From NCBI GenBank assembly GCA_963727045.1, contig CAVSES010000001.1, forward strand, positions 372,001 through 436,000: a stretch of DNA of 64,000 nt. The letters run 5' to 3'. Made by a program: the position numbers and the translations under genes. Shown here piece by piece: positions 1 to 7,873 of the stretch. The DNA is from Bog-1198 sp963727045 (GTDB taxonomy: Bacteria > Pseudomonadota > Gammaproteobacteria > Steroidobacterales > Steroidobacteraceae). Each line of letters begins with the position of its first letter. The stretch's first letter is position 1. The notes below the pieces were generated by a model that saw nothing but the letters and a program-made list of their open reading frames with translations, was not told where the DNA came from and ran no database searches.

Positions 1-237
1 GCGCACGCGGTGCGCCCGAACCAGGTTCGCCGTACGCTGCACCTCGAATTGCCCGCCGCCGCCGTGCGGTCGGATCTCTACCGGCGCAATGCCGTGCGCA
101 CTGAACGGCAGCGCGAGGATGGCAGTTGGGAGCTCGATGTGGAGCTCGACCTGTCCGAGGTCGACAAGTTATTGGGCAACAAGGGCGTCAACCTGGTGGA
201 CAGCGGGATCAGAGCCCGCCAACAACGCGTGGCTTAA
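1..237 (+). CDS. hflX: GTPase HflX, C-terminal fragment (cut by window start)
   Basis: The window opens inside this frame; 78 residues are visible before TAA at 235-237. HflX is a ribosome-associated GTPase that splits stalled or stressed 70S ribosomes. The visible part is the C-terminal domain, with the family's pattern of an LPAAAVRSDLYRR segment followed by a short beta-rich tail (ELDVELDLSEVDKLL). The GTPase motifs lie outside the window. The assignment rests on this tail and on the conserved order hflX-hflK-hflC-DUF2065-purA. The GTG at 10 is an internal codon, not a start. Confidence 0.8.
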   Translation, partial: AHAVRPNQVRRTLHLELPAAAVRSDLYRRNAVRTERQREDGSWELDVELDLSEVDKLLGNKGVNLVDSGIRARQQRVA

Positions 238-243
238 GCTCTC

Positions 244-271
244 TTGTGGCGGCCAAGTCGGCTGTTAGAAT
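244..271 (+). promoter_or_regulatory. candidate sigma-70 promoter for hflK
   Basis: TTGTGG (244-249), a 16-base spacer and TAGAAT (266-271) lie in the 63-base gap between hflX and hflK. Transcription would start near 278, about 20 bases before the hflK ATG. It suggests hflKC can be expressed separately from hflX. This is inferred from motif match only. Confidence 0.4.
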
Positions 272-300
272 GCGCCGCTCTTCATACATAGGCACTACGC

Positions 301-1434
301 ATGGCTTGGAACGAACCCGGCGGCGAGAAACGCGATCCCTGGAACCGCCCGCAGCAGTCGCAGAACGACCTGGACGACGTGCTGCGAAATTTCCAGCGCC
401 GCCTCTCGGCATTGTTCGGACGCGGCGGCGGTTCCGGCGGCGGGGGACAGAGTTCCGGCGGCTTCGGCAAGGGCCTGGGCAGCGTCCTGGTCCTGATCGG
501 CGCCGTGTGGATCGGCAGCGGGCTCTACCGGGTCGACGCGCAGGAGCGCGCCGTGGTGCTGCGGTTCGGGAAGTACCTTCAGACAACCGGTCCCGGCTAC
601 AACTGGCATCTGCCCTGGCCGATCGAACGCAAGATCATCGTCAATGTTTCCCATCAATACAGCGTGGTCGACGACGCCAGCATGCTGACGGCCGACACCA
701 ATCTGGTCGAGATCAAATCCGCGGTCCAATACATCCAGCCCGACGCGCTTAAGCTGCTGTTCAAAGTGCGCGACGTCGAGGACACGCTGACCCAGGTCAG
801 CGAAAGCGCGATGCGCGAGGCGGTCGGCCAGGTTTCGCTCGACAAGACGCTGGCCTACGATGTCTCGATCACCGAACACGCCAAGTTCCTTCTGCAGCGC
901 ACGCTCGACAGCTACGACATGGGGATCAAGATCCTGAGCGTGAACCTCACGGGCGTGAACGTGCCCGAAGCCGTCCAGGAGGCGCAGCGCGACGCCATCA
1001 AGGCCGACAAGGACCGCCAGCGATATCAGCAGGAGGCCGAGACTTACCGCAATGACGTGCTTCCGCGGGCGCGCGGCGCGGCCGCCAAGGAAGTTCTCGA
1101 CGCCGAAGCGTATCGCCTGCAGGTGCTCGCGTTGGCGCAGGGCGAGACGGCGCGCTTCGACCAGGTGCTCGCCCAATACGAACACGCGCCCGGCGTCACG
1201 CGCGAGCGCATGTATCTCGACACCATGGAGAACGTCTACAAGAACTCGCGCAAGGTGATCATCGACACCAAGAACGGCAACAGCATGATGTATCTGCCGC
1301 TCGACAAACTGATCGGACCGGGCTTGCAGTCCATCACGATGCCGAACGACACGATGACGGTGCCTGCGGCGAGGATCCCCGAGATTCAGGTTGCGCCTGC
1401 CGAGGATCCTGCGCGCGCGCGCGGGGTACGCTGA
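301..1434 (+). CDS. hflK: HflK, SPFH-domain subunit of the HflKC complex regulating FtsH
   Basis: 377 residues. HflK and HflC form a membrane complex that encloses the AAA protease FtsH and limits its access to membrane substrates. The N-terminus is Gly-rich and cytoplasmic (about residues 1-58, with an RGGGSGGGGQ stretch), as in HflK. One membrane segment follows (about 59-77, SVLVLIGAVWIGSGLY), then the SPFH/band-7 domain beginning with QERAVVLRFGKY and a coiled-coil region rich in Ala, Glu and Arg (about 235-280). Its TGA at 1432-1434 shares a base with the hflC ATG at 1434, so the two are translationally coupled. Confidence 0.95.
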   Translation: MAWNEPGGEKRDPWNRPQQSQNDLDDVLRNFQRRLSALFGRGGGSGGGGQSSGGFGKGLGSVLVLIGAVWIGSGLYRVDAQERAVVLRFGKYLQTTGPGYNWHLPWPIERKIIVNVSHQYSVVDDASMLTADTNLVEIKSAVQYIQPDALKLLFKVRDVEDTLTQVSESAMREAVGQVSLDKTLAYDVSITEHAKFLLQRTLDSYDMGIKILSVNLTGVNVPEAVQEAQRDAIKADKDRQRYQQEAETYRNDVLPRARGAAAKEVLDAEAYRLQVLALAQGETARFDQVLAQYEHAPGVTRERMYLDTMENVYKNSRKVIIDTKNGNSMMYLPLDKLIGPGLQSITMPNDTMTVPAARIPEIQVAPAEDPARARGVR

Positions 1435-2315
1435 TGCAGAACAGAATTCTTTTTCTGCTGTTGGGTTTGGTAGCCGTCATTCTCGTGGTGCGCGCCAGCG
1501 TGTTCACCGTGAGCGAAGGACAGCTCGCCATCAAGTCGGTCGGCGGGGAAATCGTCGACGCCAATTTCGAACCGGGGCTGCATTTCCGCATTCCCCTGGT
1601 CCAGGAGGTCAGCCGCTTCGACAAGCGCATCATCACGCAGCTGTACCGGCAGGAGCTTTTCCTCACGCGCGAACAGGAGCAGCTGAAGGTTGACTTCTAC
1701 GTGAAATGGCGCATCAAGGACCTGCGCCGATACTACGAAGCGACCGGCGGGGCCGAGGAAGTCGCCAACGACCGCCTGGGCGAGACCATCAAGGACAGCA
1801 TCAAGACCGTGGTGACGCAGCGCACGCTGCAGCAGGTCGTCATGGCCGAGCGCGCGGAATTTACGGGCTCGATGATGAAGAACGCCCGTCCCGCGGCCGA
1901 AACGATGGGAGTGGATCTGGTCGACGTGCGGATCACGAAGATCGATCTGCCGCAGCAGGTTCAGGATTCCGTATTCGAGCGGATGCGCGCGACATTCAAG
2001 GCACAGGCCGCCAAATTGCGCGCCGAGGGCGTCGAATCCTCCGAGCGGACCCGCGCCGATGCCAACAAGCAGCAGACCGAGATTCTGGCCGAGGCGGCCC
2101 GCCAGGCCGGCCAGATACGCGGGCAGGGCGATGCTTCGGCGAGCGAGGTGTACGCGAAGGCTTATTCGAAGAACGCGGAATTCTACAGCTTCTACCGCAG
2201 CATGCAGTCGTACCGCCAGGCAATCGGCACCCAGGCCGACATGCTGGTGGTGGCGCCTGACAATGCCTACTTCAAGTATTTCAACAAATCGCAGCCGCAG
2301 CCGCCGCCGCGATGA
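1434..2315 (+). CDS. hflC: HflC, partner SPFH subunit of HflKC
   Basis: 293 residues, the usual length. An N-terminal membrane anchor (about residues 4-20, RILFLLLGLVAVILVV) is followed by an SPFH domain starting at VFTVSEGQLAIK and a long charged helix (about 190-240, rich in Ala, Glu, Gln and Arg). It pairs with HflK to restrain FtsH. The start overlaps the hflK stop, and the gene ends in an ATGA overlap with the DUF2065 gene. Confidence 0.95.
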   Translation: MQNRILFLLLGLVAVILVVRASVFTVSEGQLAIKSVGGEIVDANFEPGLHFRIPLVQEVSRFDKRIITQLYRQELFLTREQEQLKVDFYVKWRIKDLRRYYEATGGAEEVANDRLGETIKDSIKTVVTQRTLQQVVMAERAEFTGSMMKNARPAAETMGVDLVDVRITKIDLPQQVQDSVFERMRATFKAQAAKLRAEGVESSERTRADANKQQTEILAEAARQAGQIRGQGDASASEVYAKAYSKNAEFYSFYRSMQSYRQAIGTQADMLVVAPDNAYFKYFNKSQPQPPPR

Positions 2316-2527
2316 ACGAGATCGGCTGGACGGAACTCGCGCGCTATCTGGGCGGCGCATTCGCCTTGTACCTTGTCCTCGAGGGGATACTGCCGTTCGT
2401 GAACCCGGCCGCCGCGCAGCGGCTGATGGCGAAGCTCGCGAATACCGAGCCTGCGCACCTGCGCTGGGGCGGATTGATCAGCATGGTGGCGGGGCTCGCA
2501 TTGCTCTGGGTGGCGCGCAATGGGTAA
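2312..2527 (+). CDS. DUF2065 family small membrane protein
   Basis: 71 residues with two predicted membrane helices (about residues 12-30, LGGAFALYLVLEGILPFVN, and about 50-68, WGGLISMVAGLALLWVARN). The pattern LVLEGILPFVNP and the position between hflC and purA are typical of DUF2065, whose function is unknown. The ATG overlaps the hflC TGA and the stop overlaps the purA start, so it lies inside a tightly coupled operon. A link to HflKC/FtsH membrane quality control is a guess from context. Confidence 0.85.
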   Translation: MNEIGWTELARYLGGAFALYLVLEGILPFVNPAAAQRLMAKLANTEPAHLRWGGLISMVAGLALLWVARNG

Positions 2528-3812
2528 GAACCTGGTCGTAATCGGCCTGCAGTGGGGCGACGAGGGCAAGGGAAAAGTGGTCGATCTCCTGACCGACCAG
2601 GCGCAGGCCGTGGTGCGGTTTCAGGGCGGCCACAACGCCGGACACACGCTGGTCATCGGCGGCCGGAAGACCGTCCTGTCGCTGATCCCTTCGGGAATCC
2701 TTCACTCGGAGGTGCAATGCCTGATCGGCAACGGCGTGGTGCTGTCGCTCGAAGCCCTGTTCAAAGAGGCGGAGATGCTGATCGGGCAGGGCGTGCCCGT
2801 GTTCGAGCGGCTGCGCGTGAGTCCGGCGTGTCCCTTGATACTCTCCTCGCACATCGCGCTCGATCGCGCGCGCGAGAAGGCGCAGGGAGCGAACGCGATC
2901 GGCACCACCGGACGCGGGATCGGGCCCGCGTACGAGGACAAGGTGGCGCGCCGCGCCCTTCGAGTCTCGGATCTGTTCCATCGCGAACGCTTTGCGGCGA
3001 AGCTCGGCGAGATCCTCGACTACCACAACTTCGTGCTGCAGCGCTATTTTCACGTTCCCGCCGTCGATTTTCAGCAGGTGCTCGAATCGAACCTCGAACT
3101 CGGCGAGCGGCTCAAGCCGCTGGTGGCGGACGTAACCGGAATACTCGAACAACTGAGCGTGGAAGGGCGCAATGTACTGTTCGAAGGGGCCCAGGGCGCG
3201 ATGCTGGATGTGGACCTGGGGACCTATCCCTACGTGACGTCCTCGACCACTACTGCCGGCGGAGCCGCCGCCGGCACCGGCCTGGGTCCGCGGCGGCTTC
3301 ACGAAGTGCTCGGCATCGTGAAGGCTTACACCACGCGCGTCGGCGCGGGACCCTTCCCGACCGAGCTGTTCGACGAGTTCGGCGAGTACCTCTCGCGCGT
3401 GGGCCACGAGTTCGGCTCCGTGACCGGCCGGCGCCGTCGCTGCGGATGGTTCGACGCGGTCGCCCTGCGGCGATCCATCATTCACAGCAGCTGCTCACTG
3501 CTGTGCGTGACCAAACTCGATGTGCTCGACGGACTGGATACGATTCGCGTGTGCGTGGGGTACAGGATCGACGGCGGGATCGCTTCGGCGCCGCCCCTGC
3601 TGCCGGAGCACATCGGCTCGGCACAGGCGGTGTACGAAGACCTGCCGGGATGGAAGGAAAGCACGGTCGGGATCACCCGCTATGACGAACTGCCGCTCAA
3701 CGCCCGCGGCTACCTGGAGCGCCTGCAGGCACTGGTGGGCGTGCCGATCTCGATCATCTCGACGGGACCGGAGCGGGATCAAACCATCATTCGACAAAAT
3801 CCGTTCAGCTGA
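2520..3812 (+). CDS. purA: adenylosuccinate synthetase
   Basis: 430 residues, the family length. It makes adenylosuccinate from IMP, aspartate and GTP, the first committed step to AMP. The N-terminal GTP-binding/catalytic signature QWGDEGKGKVVD is at about residues 11-22 with its catalytic Asp, and the GGHNAGHT motif containing the second catalytic residue is at about 36-43. TTGRGIGPAYEDK and the C-terminal VGAGPFPTEL and GRRRRCGWFD signatures are also present. The ATG overlaps the end of the DUF2065 gene. Confidence 0.97.
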   Translation: MGKNLVVIGLQWGDEGKGKVVDLLTDQAQAVVRFQGGHNAGHTLVIGGRKTVLSLIPSGILHSEVQCLIGNGVVLSLEALFKEAEMLIGQGVPVFERLRVSPACPLILSSHIALDRAREKAQGANAIGTTGRGIGPAYEDKVARRALRVSDLFHRERFAAKLGEILDYHNFVLQRYFHVPAVDFQQVLESNLELGERLKPLVADVTGILEQLSVEGRNVLFEGAQGAMLDVDLGTYPYVTSSTTTAGGAAAGTGLGPRRLHEVLGIVKAYTTRVGAGPFPTELFDEFGEYLSRVGHEFGSVTGRRRRCGWFDAVALRRSIIHSSCSLLCVTKLDVLDGLDTIRVCVGYRIDGGIASAPPLLPEHIGSAQAVYEDLPGWKESTVGITRYDELPLNARGYLERLQALVGVPISIISTGPERDQTIIRQNPFS

Positions 3813-3863
3813 TTCGAAGTCAATGCCGCAGGCCGGCGGGCAAACCTCGAGGGGAACATAAAC

Positions 3864-5177
3864 ATGTCGTTCGACACCCCAGCCGCGTCCTCCGCGGCCC
3901 GCCCCGGTGACGATGGAAGCGAGGGCGCAGCCAACTACGCGACCAATCTGCAGGCCTTCGTTTACGCGTTGTTCTTTGCATTCGGCGGCATCACCAGCCT
4001 CAATGACGTCATCATTCCGAAGCTCAAGGCGCTGTTCACGCTCTCCTACGGTGAAGTCATGCTGGTGCAGTCCGCATTCTTCGCCGCCTACTTCATCATT
4101 TCCATTCCCGCGGCAGCCCTGGTGCGGCGCATCGGCTACATGCGTTCAGCGGTCTTCGGCTTGCTTGCCATGACGGGCGGCTGCCTGCTGTTCATACCGG
4201 CATCCTCGCATGGACTGTTCGGTCTGTTCCTGCTGGCGCTTTTCGTGTTGGCGTCCGGCATCACCACCGTTCAAGTGGTTGCGAATCCGCTGATTTCCAT
4301 GCTGGGCCCCATGCGCACAACGAGCAGCCGGTTGACCTTTGCGCAGGCATTCAATTCGCTCGGGACCACGATATTCCCCTATGTTGGATCCATCCTGATT
4401 CTGGGCTCGCTTGCGACAATCGATCCCGCCACCCTCTCCGGAGCCGCGCTCGATGCCTTTCGGGCGGTGGAAACGAAGGTCGTGGTGCACACCTACCTGG
4501 GTCTTGCCATCGCCCTCGTGCTGCTCGCCGCGGTGGTCTGGCTGCGCCGCAAAGGACTCATCGAGACGCCCGCGCCTCCCACGCCCATCCTGCGCGCCTT
4601 CAATCTGCTCGCGAGGCCGCGCTTCGCATTCGGCACGCTGTGCATCTTTCTCTATGTCGGCGGCGAGGTGGCAATAGGGTCCGTGATCGTGAGCTACCTC
4701 ATGCAACCGAGCGTGCTCGGGCTCGCCGCGGGAGTCGCCGGGAAGCGCGTATCGTTCTATTGGGGCGGCGCCATGCTGGGACGGTTCTTCGGTGCCTGGC
4801 TGCTGCGGCTGTTTGCACCCGGCAAGGTGCTGGCCTGCGCGGCGGCGACGGTCGTCGCTTTGCTGACATTGTCGGCGAACACCACCGGGCTGCTCTCGGG
4901 TTGGTCGCTGCTTTCGATCGGGCTGTTCAATTCCATCATGTTCCCGACGATTTTCACGCTCGCGAGCGAAGGCCTGGGAAAGCGCGCTGCGGAGGGGTCC
5001 GGGGTGATCTGCATGGCCATCGTCGGCGGGGCGATCGTGCCGCTCCTGACGGGCAATGCGGCGGACCTGTGGGACCTCAAGCATGCCCTCATCGTGCCTG
5101 CGGTCTGCTATGTCACCATCATGGGGTTCGGCTGGTTCGCGCGCCGGCCGCTGCGCGCGGGTGCTGCGGCCGGCTAG
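3864..5177 (+). CDS. sugar MFS transporter, FHS (FucP/GluP) family
   Basis: 437 residues with about 12 hydrophobic segments. After a short polar N-terminus, the sequence FAFGGITSLNDVIIPKLK carries the Asn and Asp pattern typical of the fucose-galactose-glucose:H+ symporters (FHS family). A good match to glucose/galactose transporters continues with QSAFFAAYFIISIPA. It probably imports a hexose by proton symport; the substrate cannot be read from sequence. An SD-like AGGGG precedes the ATG. The gene is separated from purA by 51 bases and converges with the ORF ending at 5174. Confidence 0.88.
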   Translation: MSFDTPAASSAARPGDDGSEGAANYATNLQAFVYALFFAFGGITSLNDVIIPKLKALFTLSYGEVMLVQSAFFAAYFIISIPAAALVRRIGYMRSAVFGLLAMTGGCLLFIPASSHGLFGLFLLALFVLASGITTVQVVANPLISMLGPMRTTSSRLTFAQAFNSLGTTIFPYVGSILILGSLATIDPATLSGAALDAFRAVETKVVVHTYLGLAIALVLLAAVVWLRRKGLIETPAPPTPILRAFNLLARPRFAFGTLCIFLYVGGEVAIGSVIVSYLMQPSVLGLAAGVAGKRVSFYWGGAMLGRFFGAWLLRLFAPGKVLACAAATVVALLTLSANTTGLLSGWSLLSIGLFNSIMFPTIFTLASEGLGKRAAEGSGVICMAIVGGAIVPLLTGNAADLWDLKHALIVPAVCYVTIMGFGWFARRPLRAGAAAG

Positions 5178-5683
5178 GCCCGAACGTCGAGGAGCGCGGG
5201 GCGGCGCGAATCGTCGACGCTGCGTTGGGTGCGCGCGTAGAGCTCAAGCGGAGACATCGAGTTGCGGCTCGGCATTTCGGAGCTCGTTCCCGAGACAGTC
5301 GTTGACCGGGCGGCGATCTGTTCAGCCGCGGGAAGCGCCGGAACAGCCGGCGGCGGAGCCGGGCCGCGTGAATAATAGTCGGCTTGAACGAGGACCGTGG
5401 CATCCGGACGCGCGGCTAGAATCGTGACGCGTTTCAGATCAGGACTACCCGATACCAGCCGGGAAGCGTGCTGCAGCAGCGAGTTCGCACCGGGATCCGA
5501 TCCCATCGGCTCGCCTGCGAGAATCAGCGTCTGATTACTGGGCAGAATCTTCAGTTTTAGCGCCTCATGCGCAGGTTCGCGATTCCAGGGACCCCACAGG
5601 GGCACTTCGCTCCATGTACCTATAGCCGCAACGAAGCGTAAACACAACCCGCGAGTTCGCAGTTTGCGCGGCGCGCCGCTCAC
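5174..5683 (-). CDS. hypothetical protein (uncertain ORF)
   Basis: 169 residues from GTG at 5683. I do not recognise a family. The central part (KLKILPSNQTLILAGEP... through VTILAARPDATVLVQADYY) reads like a real beta-rich domain, while the C-terminal 60 residues are Pro/Ala/Ser-rich and probably disordered. A better start may be the GTG at 5605, which has GGAG four bases upstream and would give 143 residues. A TATAGG hexamer with TTGTGT 17 bases upstream lies just before it. The stop overlaps the end of the convergent transporter gene. If this ORF is not real, 5178-5716 has no other coding candidate that I can see. Confidence 0.45.
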   Translation of the reverse strand: MSGAPRKLRTRGLCLRFVAAIGTWSEVPLWGPWNREPAHEALKLKILPSNQTLILAGEPMGSDPGANSLLQHASRLVSGSPDLKRVTILAARPDATVLVQADYYSRGPAPPPAVPALPAAEQIAARSTTVSGTSSEMPSRNSMSPLELYARTQRSVDDSRRPALLDVRA

Positions 5684-5716
5684 GCCCTCCCGGAGGTCCG
5701 GAAGGCGTAAAAACGC

Positions 5717-5878
5717 TCATCGAAAATGCAACGAGCCGCCTGCGCCGCCGAACAGGCCGAGCAAGCCGGTGACGATCAAATAGATGGCGACGATGTAGTT
5801 GAGCAGGCGCGGCATCACCAGGATCAGGATGCCGGCGAGCAGCGCGACGAGGGGGGCGAGGCTCAAATTCACATTCAT
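5717..5878 (-). CDS. DUF3096 small membrane protein
   Basis: 53 residues, ATG at 5878 and TGA at 5717-5719. The sequence contains LVALLAGILILVMPRLLNYI and VAIYLIVTGLLGLFG, two hydrophobic helices separated by the PRLLNYIVA motif that defines DUF3096. GGAG sits just upstream of the ATG. It lies 39 bases downstream of the MFS small-subunit gene and could be co-transcribed with the OFA-type transporter. No biochemical role is established for this family; I infer an inner-membrane location only. Confidence 0.8.
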   Translation of the reverse strand: MNVNLSLAPLVALLAGILILVMPRLLNYIVAIYLIVTGLLGLFGGAGGSLHFR

Positions 5879-5917
5879 GGCGGACTCCTGTGCCGGGGTG
5901 ACGCCACCCCCTTGGGT

Positions 5918-6016
5918 CTACTGGAACAACTTCAGCGCGTTCTGCAACGTTTTCATGACGCCCCACAGCAGGGGGATTCCGACGGCAACCCAGAGGACCA
6001 TGAGTCTTCCCTTCAT
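5918..6016 (-). CDS. MFS transporter small subunit (32-residue single-helix protein)
   Basis: The reading frame is MKGRLMVLWVAVGIPLLWGV followed by MKTLQNALKLFQ and TAG at 5918-5920. It has one hydrophobic helix (about residues 5-20) and resembles the short 'MFS transporter small subunit' proteins found directly after oxalate/formate-family antiporters, which share a V-G-[IV]-P-L-x-W-G-V core and an N-A-x-x-L-F end. Its ATG at 6016 overlaps the TGA of the transporter (6013-6015) as ATGA, implying translational coupling and roughly equal production of the two chains. It is too short for most gene callers. Confidence 0.75.
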   Translation of the reverse strand: MKGRLMVLWVAVGIPLLWGVMKTLQNALKLFQ

Positions 6017-7371
6017 GACTGAATGCTCCCGCGGTAGTGATACTTTTCGTCGACGGCGCGCATCGCGAAATTGCATAAGAATCCGATCAAGAGCAGGCCG
6101 CACATGATGTACATGGTGATCGAATACGCCTGCGCCTTCGGCACGCCGTTGTCGATCTGGTACTGGCGAATGTAATTCACCAGAACCGGGCCGAGCACGC
6201 CGGCGACCGACCAGGCGGTGAGCAGCCGCCCATGGATGGCGCCGACTTGATAGGTGCCGAACATGTCGCGCAGGTACGCCGGTATGGTCGCGAATCCCCC
6301 GCCGTACATGGAAAGAATGACGCAAAACGCCGCGACGAACAGGCCGATGGAGCCGAGATGGCCGAGTGTCGGCACGCTCGAATAAAGGACGATACCGAGC
6401 AGGAAGAACACCATGTACGTATTGCGGCGGCCGATGTAATCGGAGGTGCTCGCCCAGATGAATCGCCCCATCATGTTGAACAGGCTGATCAGTCCGACGA
6501 AGCCCGCCGCGGCGGCGGGGGTCACGCGGCCGCTGAAGATCTCCTGAATCATGGGCGAGGCCTGACCGAGCACGCCGATGCCGGCGGTGACGTTCATGCA
6601 GAGCACCATCCACAGCAGCCAGAATTGCGGGGTTCGCCACGCCATGTCGACGGCGACGTTGGCCGCCGTCACCAATTCCTTCGGATGCGCCGGCGCGGTC
6701 CATCCTGAGGGTTTCCAATCGGCCGCCGGCACCCGCACCGCGTAGACCCCGATCATCATGAACATGAAGTAGATGACGCCCATGGTGACGAAGGTCTCGA
6801 GCACGCCATTCGAAGTCGCGGTCTTGAAATGCTCCATGAGCATCACGGACAGCGGCGCTGCGATGAGAGCGCCGCCGCCGAAGCCCATGATGGCCATGCC
6901 CGTCGCCATACCAGGCCGGTCCGGAAACCATTTGATCAGCGTCGACACGGGAGAGATATACCCGATGCCGAGTCCGCATCCGCCGAGCACTCCATAACCC
7001 ACATAGAGCAACCACAGTTGATGCAGATGAATTCCCACCGCGGATATCAAGAACCCGCCGCCGAAACACAGCGCCGCCGCGAACATGGATTTGCGCGGAC
7101 CGACCCGTTCCACCCAGCGCCCGAACACGGCCGCCGATGAGCCGAGAAACACGATTGCGATGGAGAAGATCCAACCGACCTCTTTCAAGTCCCAATCGCC
7201 GGGCACGGAGGCTTTGAGTCCGATCAGCTTGGTGAGCGGCAAATTGAACGTTGAAAATGCATATGCCTGGCCGATCGAGAGATGCACCGCGAGCGCGGCG
7301 GGCGGCACCAAGAATCGATTGTATCCGGGCGGTGCAATGGTGTGCTGACGATCCAGGAATGTCGACGTCAT
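6013..7371 (-). CDS. OFA (oxalate:formate antiporter) family MFS transporter
   Basis: 452 residues with 12 predicted membrane segments. The N-terminus has PAALAVHLSIGQAYAFSTFN, the typical opening of OFA transporters, and the loop 2-3 MFS motif appears as GRWVERVGPRKS. GYISPVSTLIKWFPDRPGMA is another OFA hallmark. Substrates in this family are small carboxylates (oxalate, formate, lactate); which one applies here is unknown. The gene leads a set with the 32-residue small subunit and the DUF3096 protein. The ATG at 7371 follows a GAAGGG sequence on the minus strand. Confidence 0.88.
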   Translation of the reverse strand: MTSTFLDRQHTIAPPGYNRFLVPPAALAVHLSIGQAYAFSTFNLPLTKLIGLKASVPGDWDLKEVGWIFSIAIVFLGSSAAVFGRWVERVGPRKSMFAAALCFGGGFLISAVGIHLHQLWLLYVGYGVLGGCGLGIGYISPVSTLIKWFPDRPGMATGMAIMGFGGGALIAAPLSVMLMEHFKTATSNGVLETFVTMGVIYFMFMMIGVYAVRVPAADWKPSGWTAPAHPKELVTAANVAVDMAWRTPQFWLLWMVLCMNVTAGIGVLGQASPMIQEIFSGRVTPAAAAGFVGLISLFNMMGRFIWASTSDYIGRRNTYMVFFLLGIVLYSSVPTLGHLGSIGLFVAAFCVILSMYGGGFATIPAYLRDMFGTYQVGAIHGRLLTAWSVAGVLGPVLVNYIRQYQIDNGVPKAQAYSITMYIMCGLLLIGFLCNFAMRAVDEKYHYRGSIQS

Positions 7372-7605
7372 AGATGGCCCTTCGGTTTTTCGTTGTAGGG
7401 GACCGTCGTTAATATGCCCTCTGCGTCGGGCGTTGTCACCCGGACCGCGCGCCTTTATCCGCGGCGCGAAGTCCTGCAGCCGGGTGTGCGAACGCCCGGT
7501 GCGCGACTCTTCATCAAGGGGACGCGCGGTGTGGATTCTTTAAAGTTGCAGGCGGGCAGTAGTGAAGCGTTACATCACCAAATGAACGTATTATATTGAT
7601 TTGAT

Positions 7606-7690
7606 TGGTGCCCAGGAGAGGACTCGAACCTCCACGAATTGCTCCACTGGTACCTGAAACCAGCGCGTCTACCAGTTCCGCCACCTGGGC
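7606..7690 (-). tRNA. tRNA-Leu (anticodon CAG)
   Basis: An 85-base class II tRNA read on the minus strand. The acceptor stem GCCCAGG pairs with CCTGGGC, followed by A and an encoded CCA (7606-7608). The anticodon arm CTGGT-TTCAGGT-ACCAG gives anticodon CAG, reading CUG leucine codons. The long variable arm and the T-loop GGTTCGAGTCC are present. It stands alone with its own promoter. Confidence 0.97.
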
Positions 7691-7720
7691 AAGATGGGTC
7701 CGCCTCCACCGAGGCGCAGA

Positions 7721-7749
7721 AATGTACTCACTGACCTTGGGCTTGTCAA
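7721..7749 (-). promoter_or_regulatory. sigma-70 promoter of tRNA-Leu
   Basis: On the minus strand a perfect -35 TTGACA (7749-7744), a 17-base spacer and TACATT (7726-7721). Transcription would start near 7714, about 24 bases before the mature tRNA 5' end at 7690. This is the best consensus promoter I found in the window and fits a strongly expressed tRNA gene. Confidence 0.75.
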
Positions 7750-7873
7750 TGAAATGGCAGCCGGCCGATGCGATCGCCATAAAGCTGATAACCTGCCGCA
7801 TTAAAGCAAACGGCCCTCCCGCCACCCGGGACGCCGGGATTTGCACACCCACCGAAGGAATCAGCAGCCTCAT

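Noticed and set aside
295..1185. 296-residue antisense ORF over hflK
   Set aside because: GC-rich codon third positions keep this frame open; the plus-strand HflK is conserved throughout and the antisense product has no recognisable domain.
5918..7195. 425-residue minus-strand ORF overlapping the OFA transporter
   Set aside because: Only its last 32 residues are real (the small subunit); the rest is the transporter gene read out of frame.
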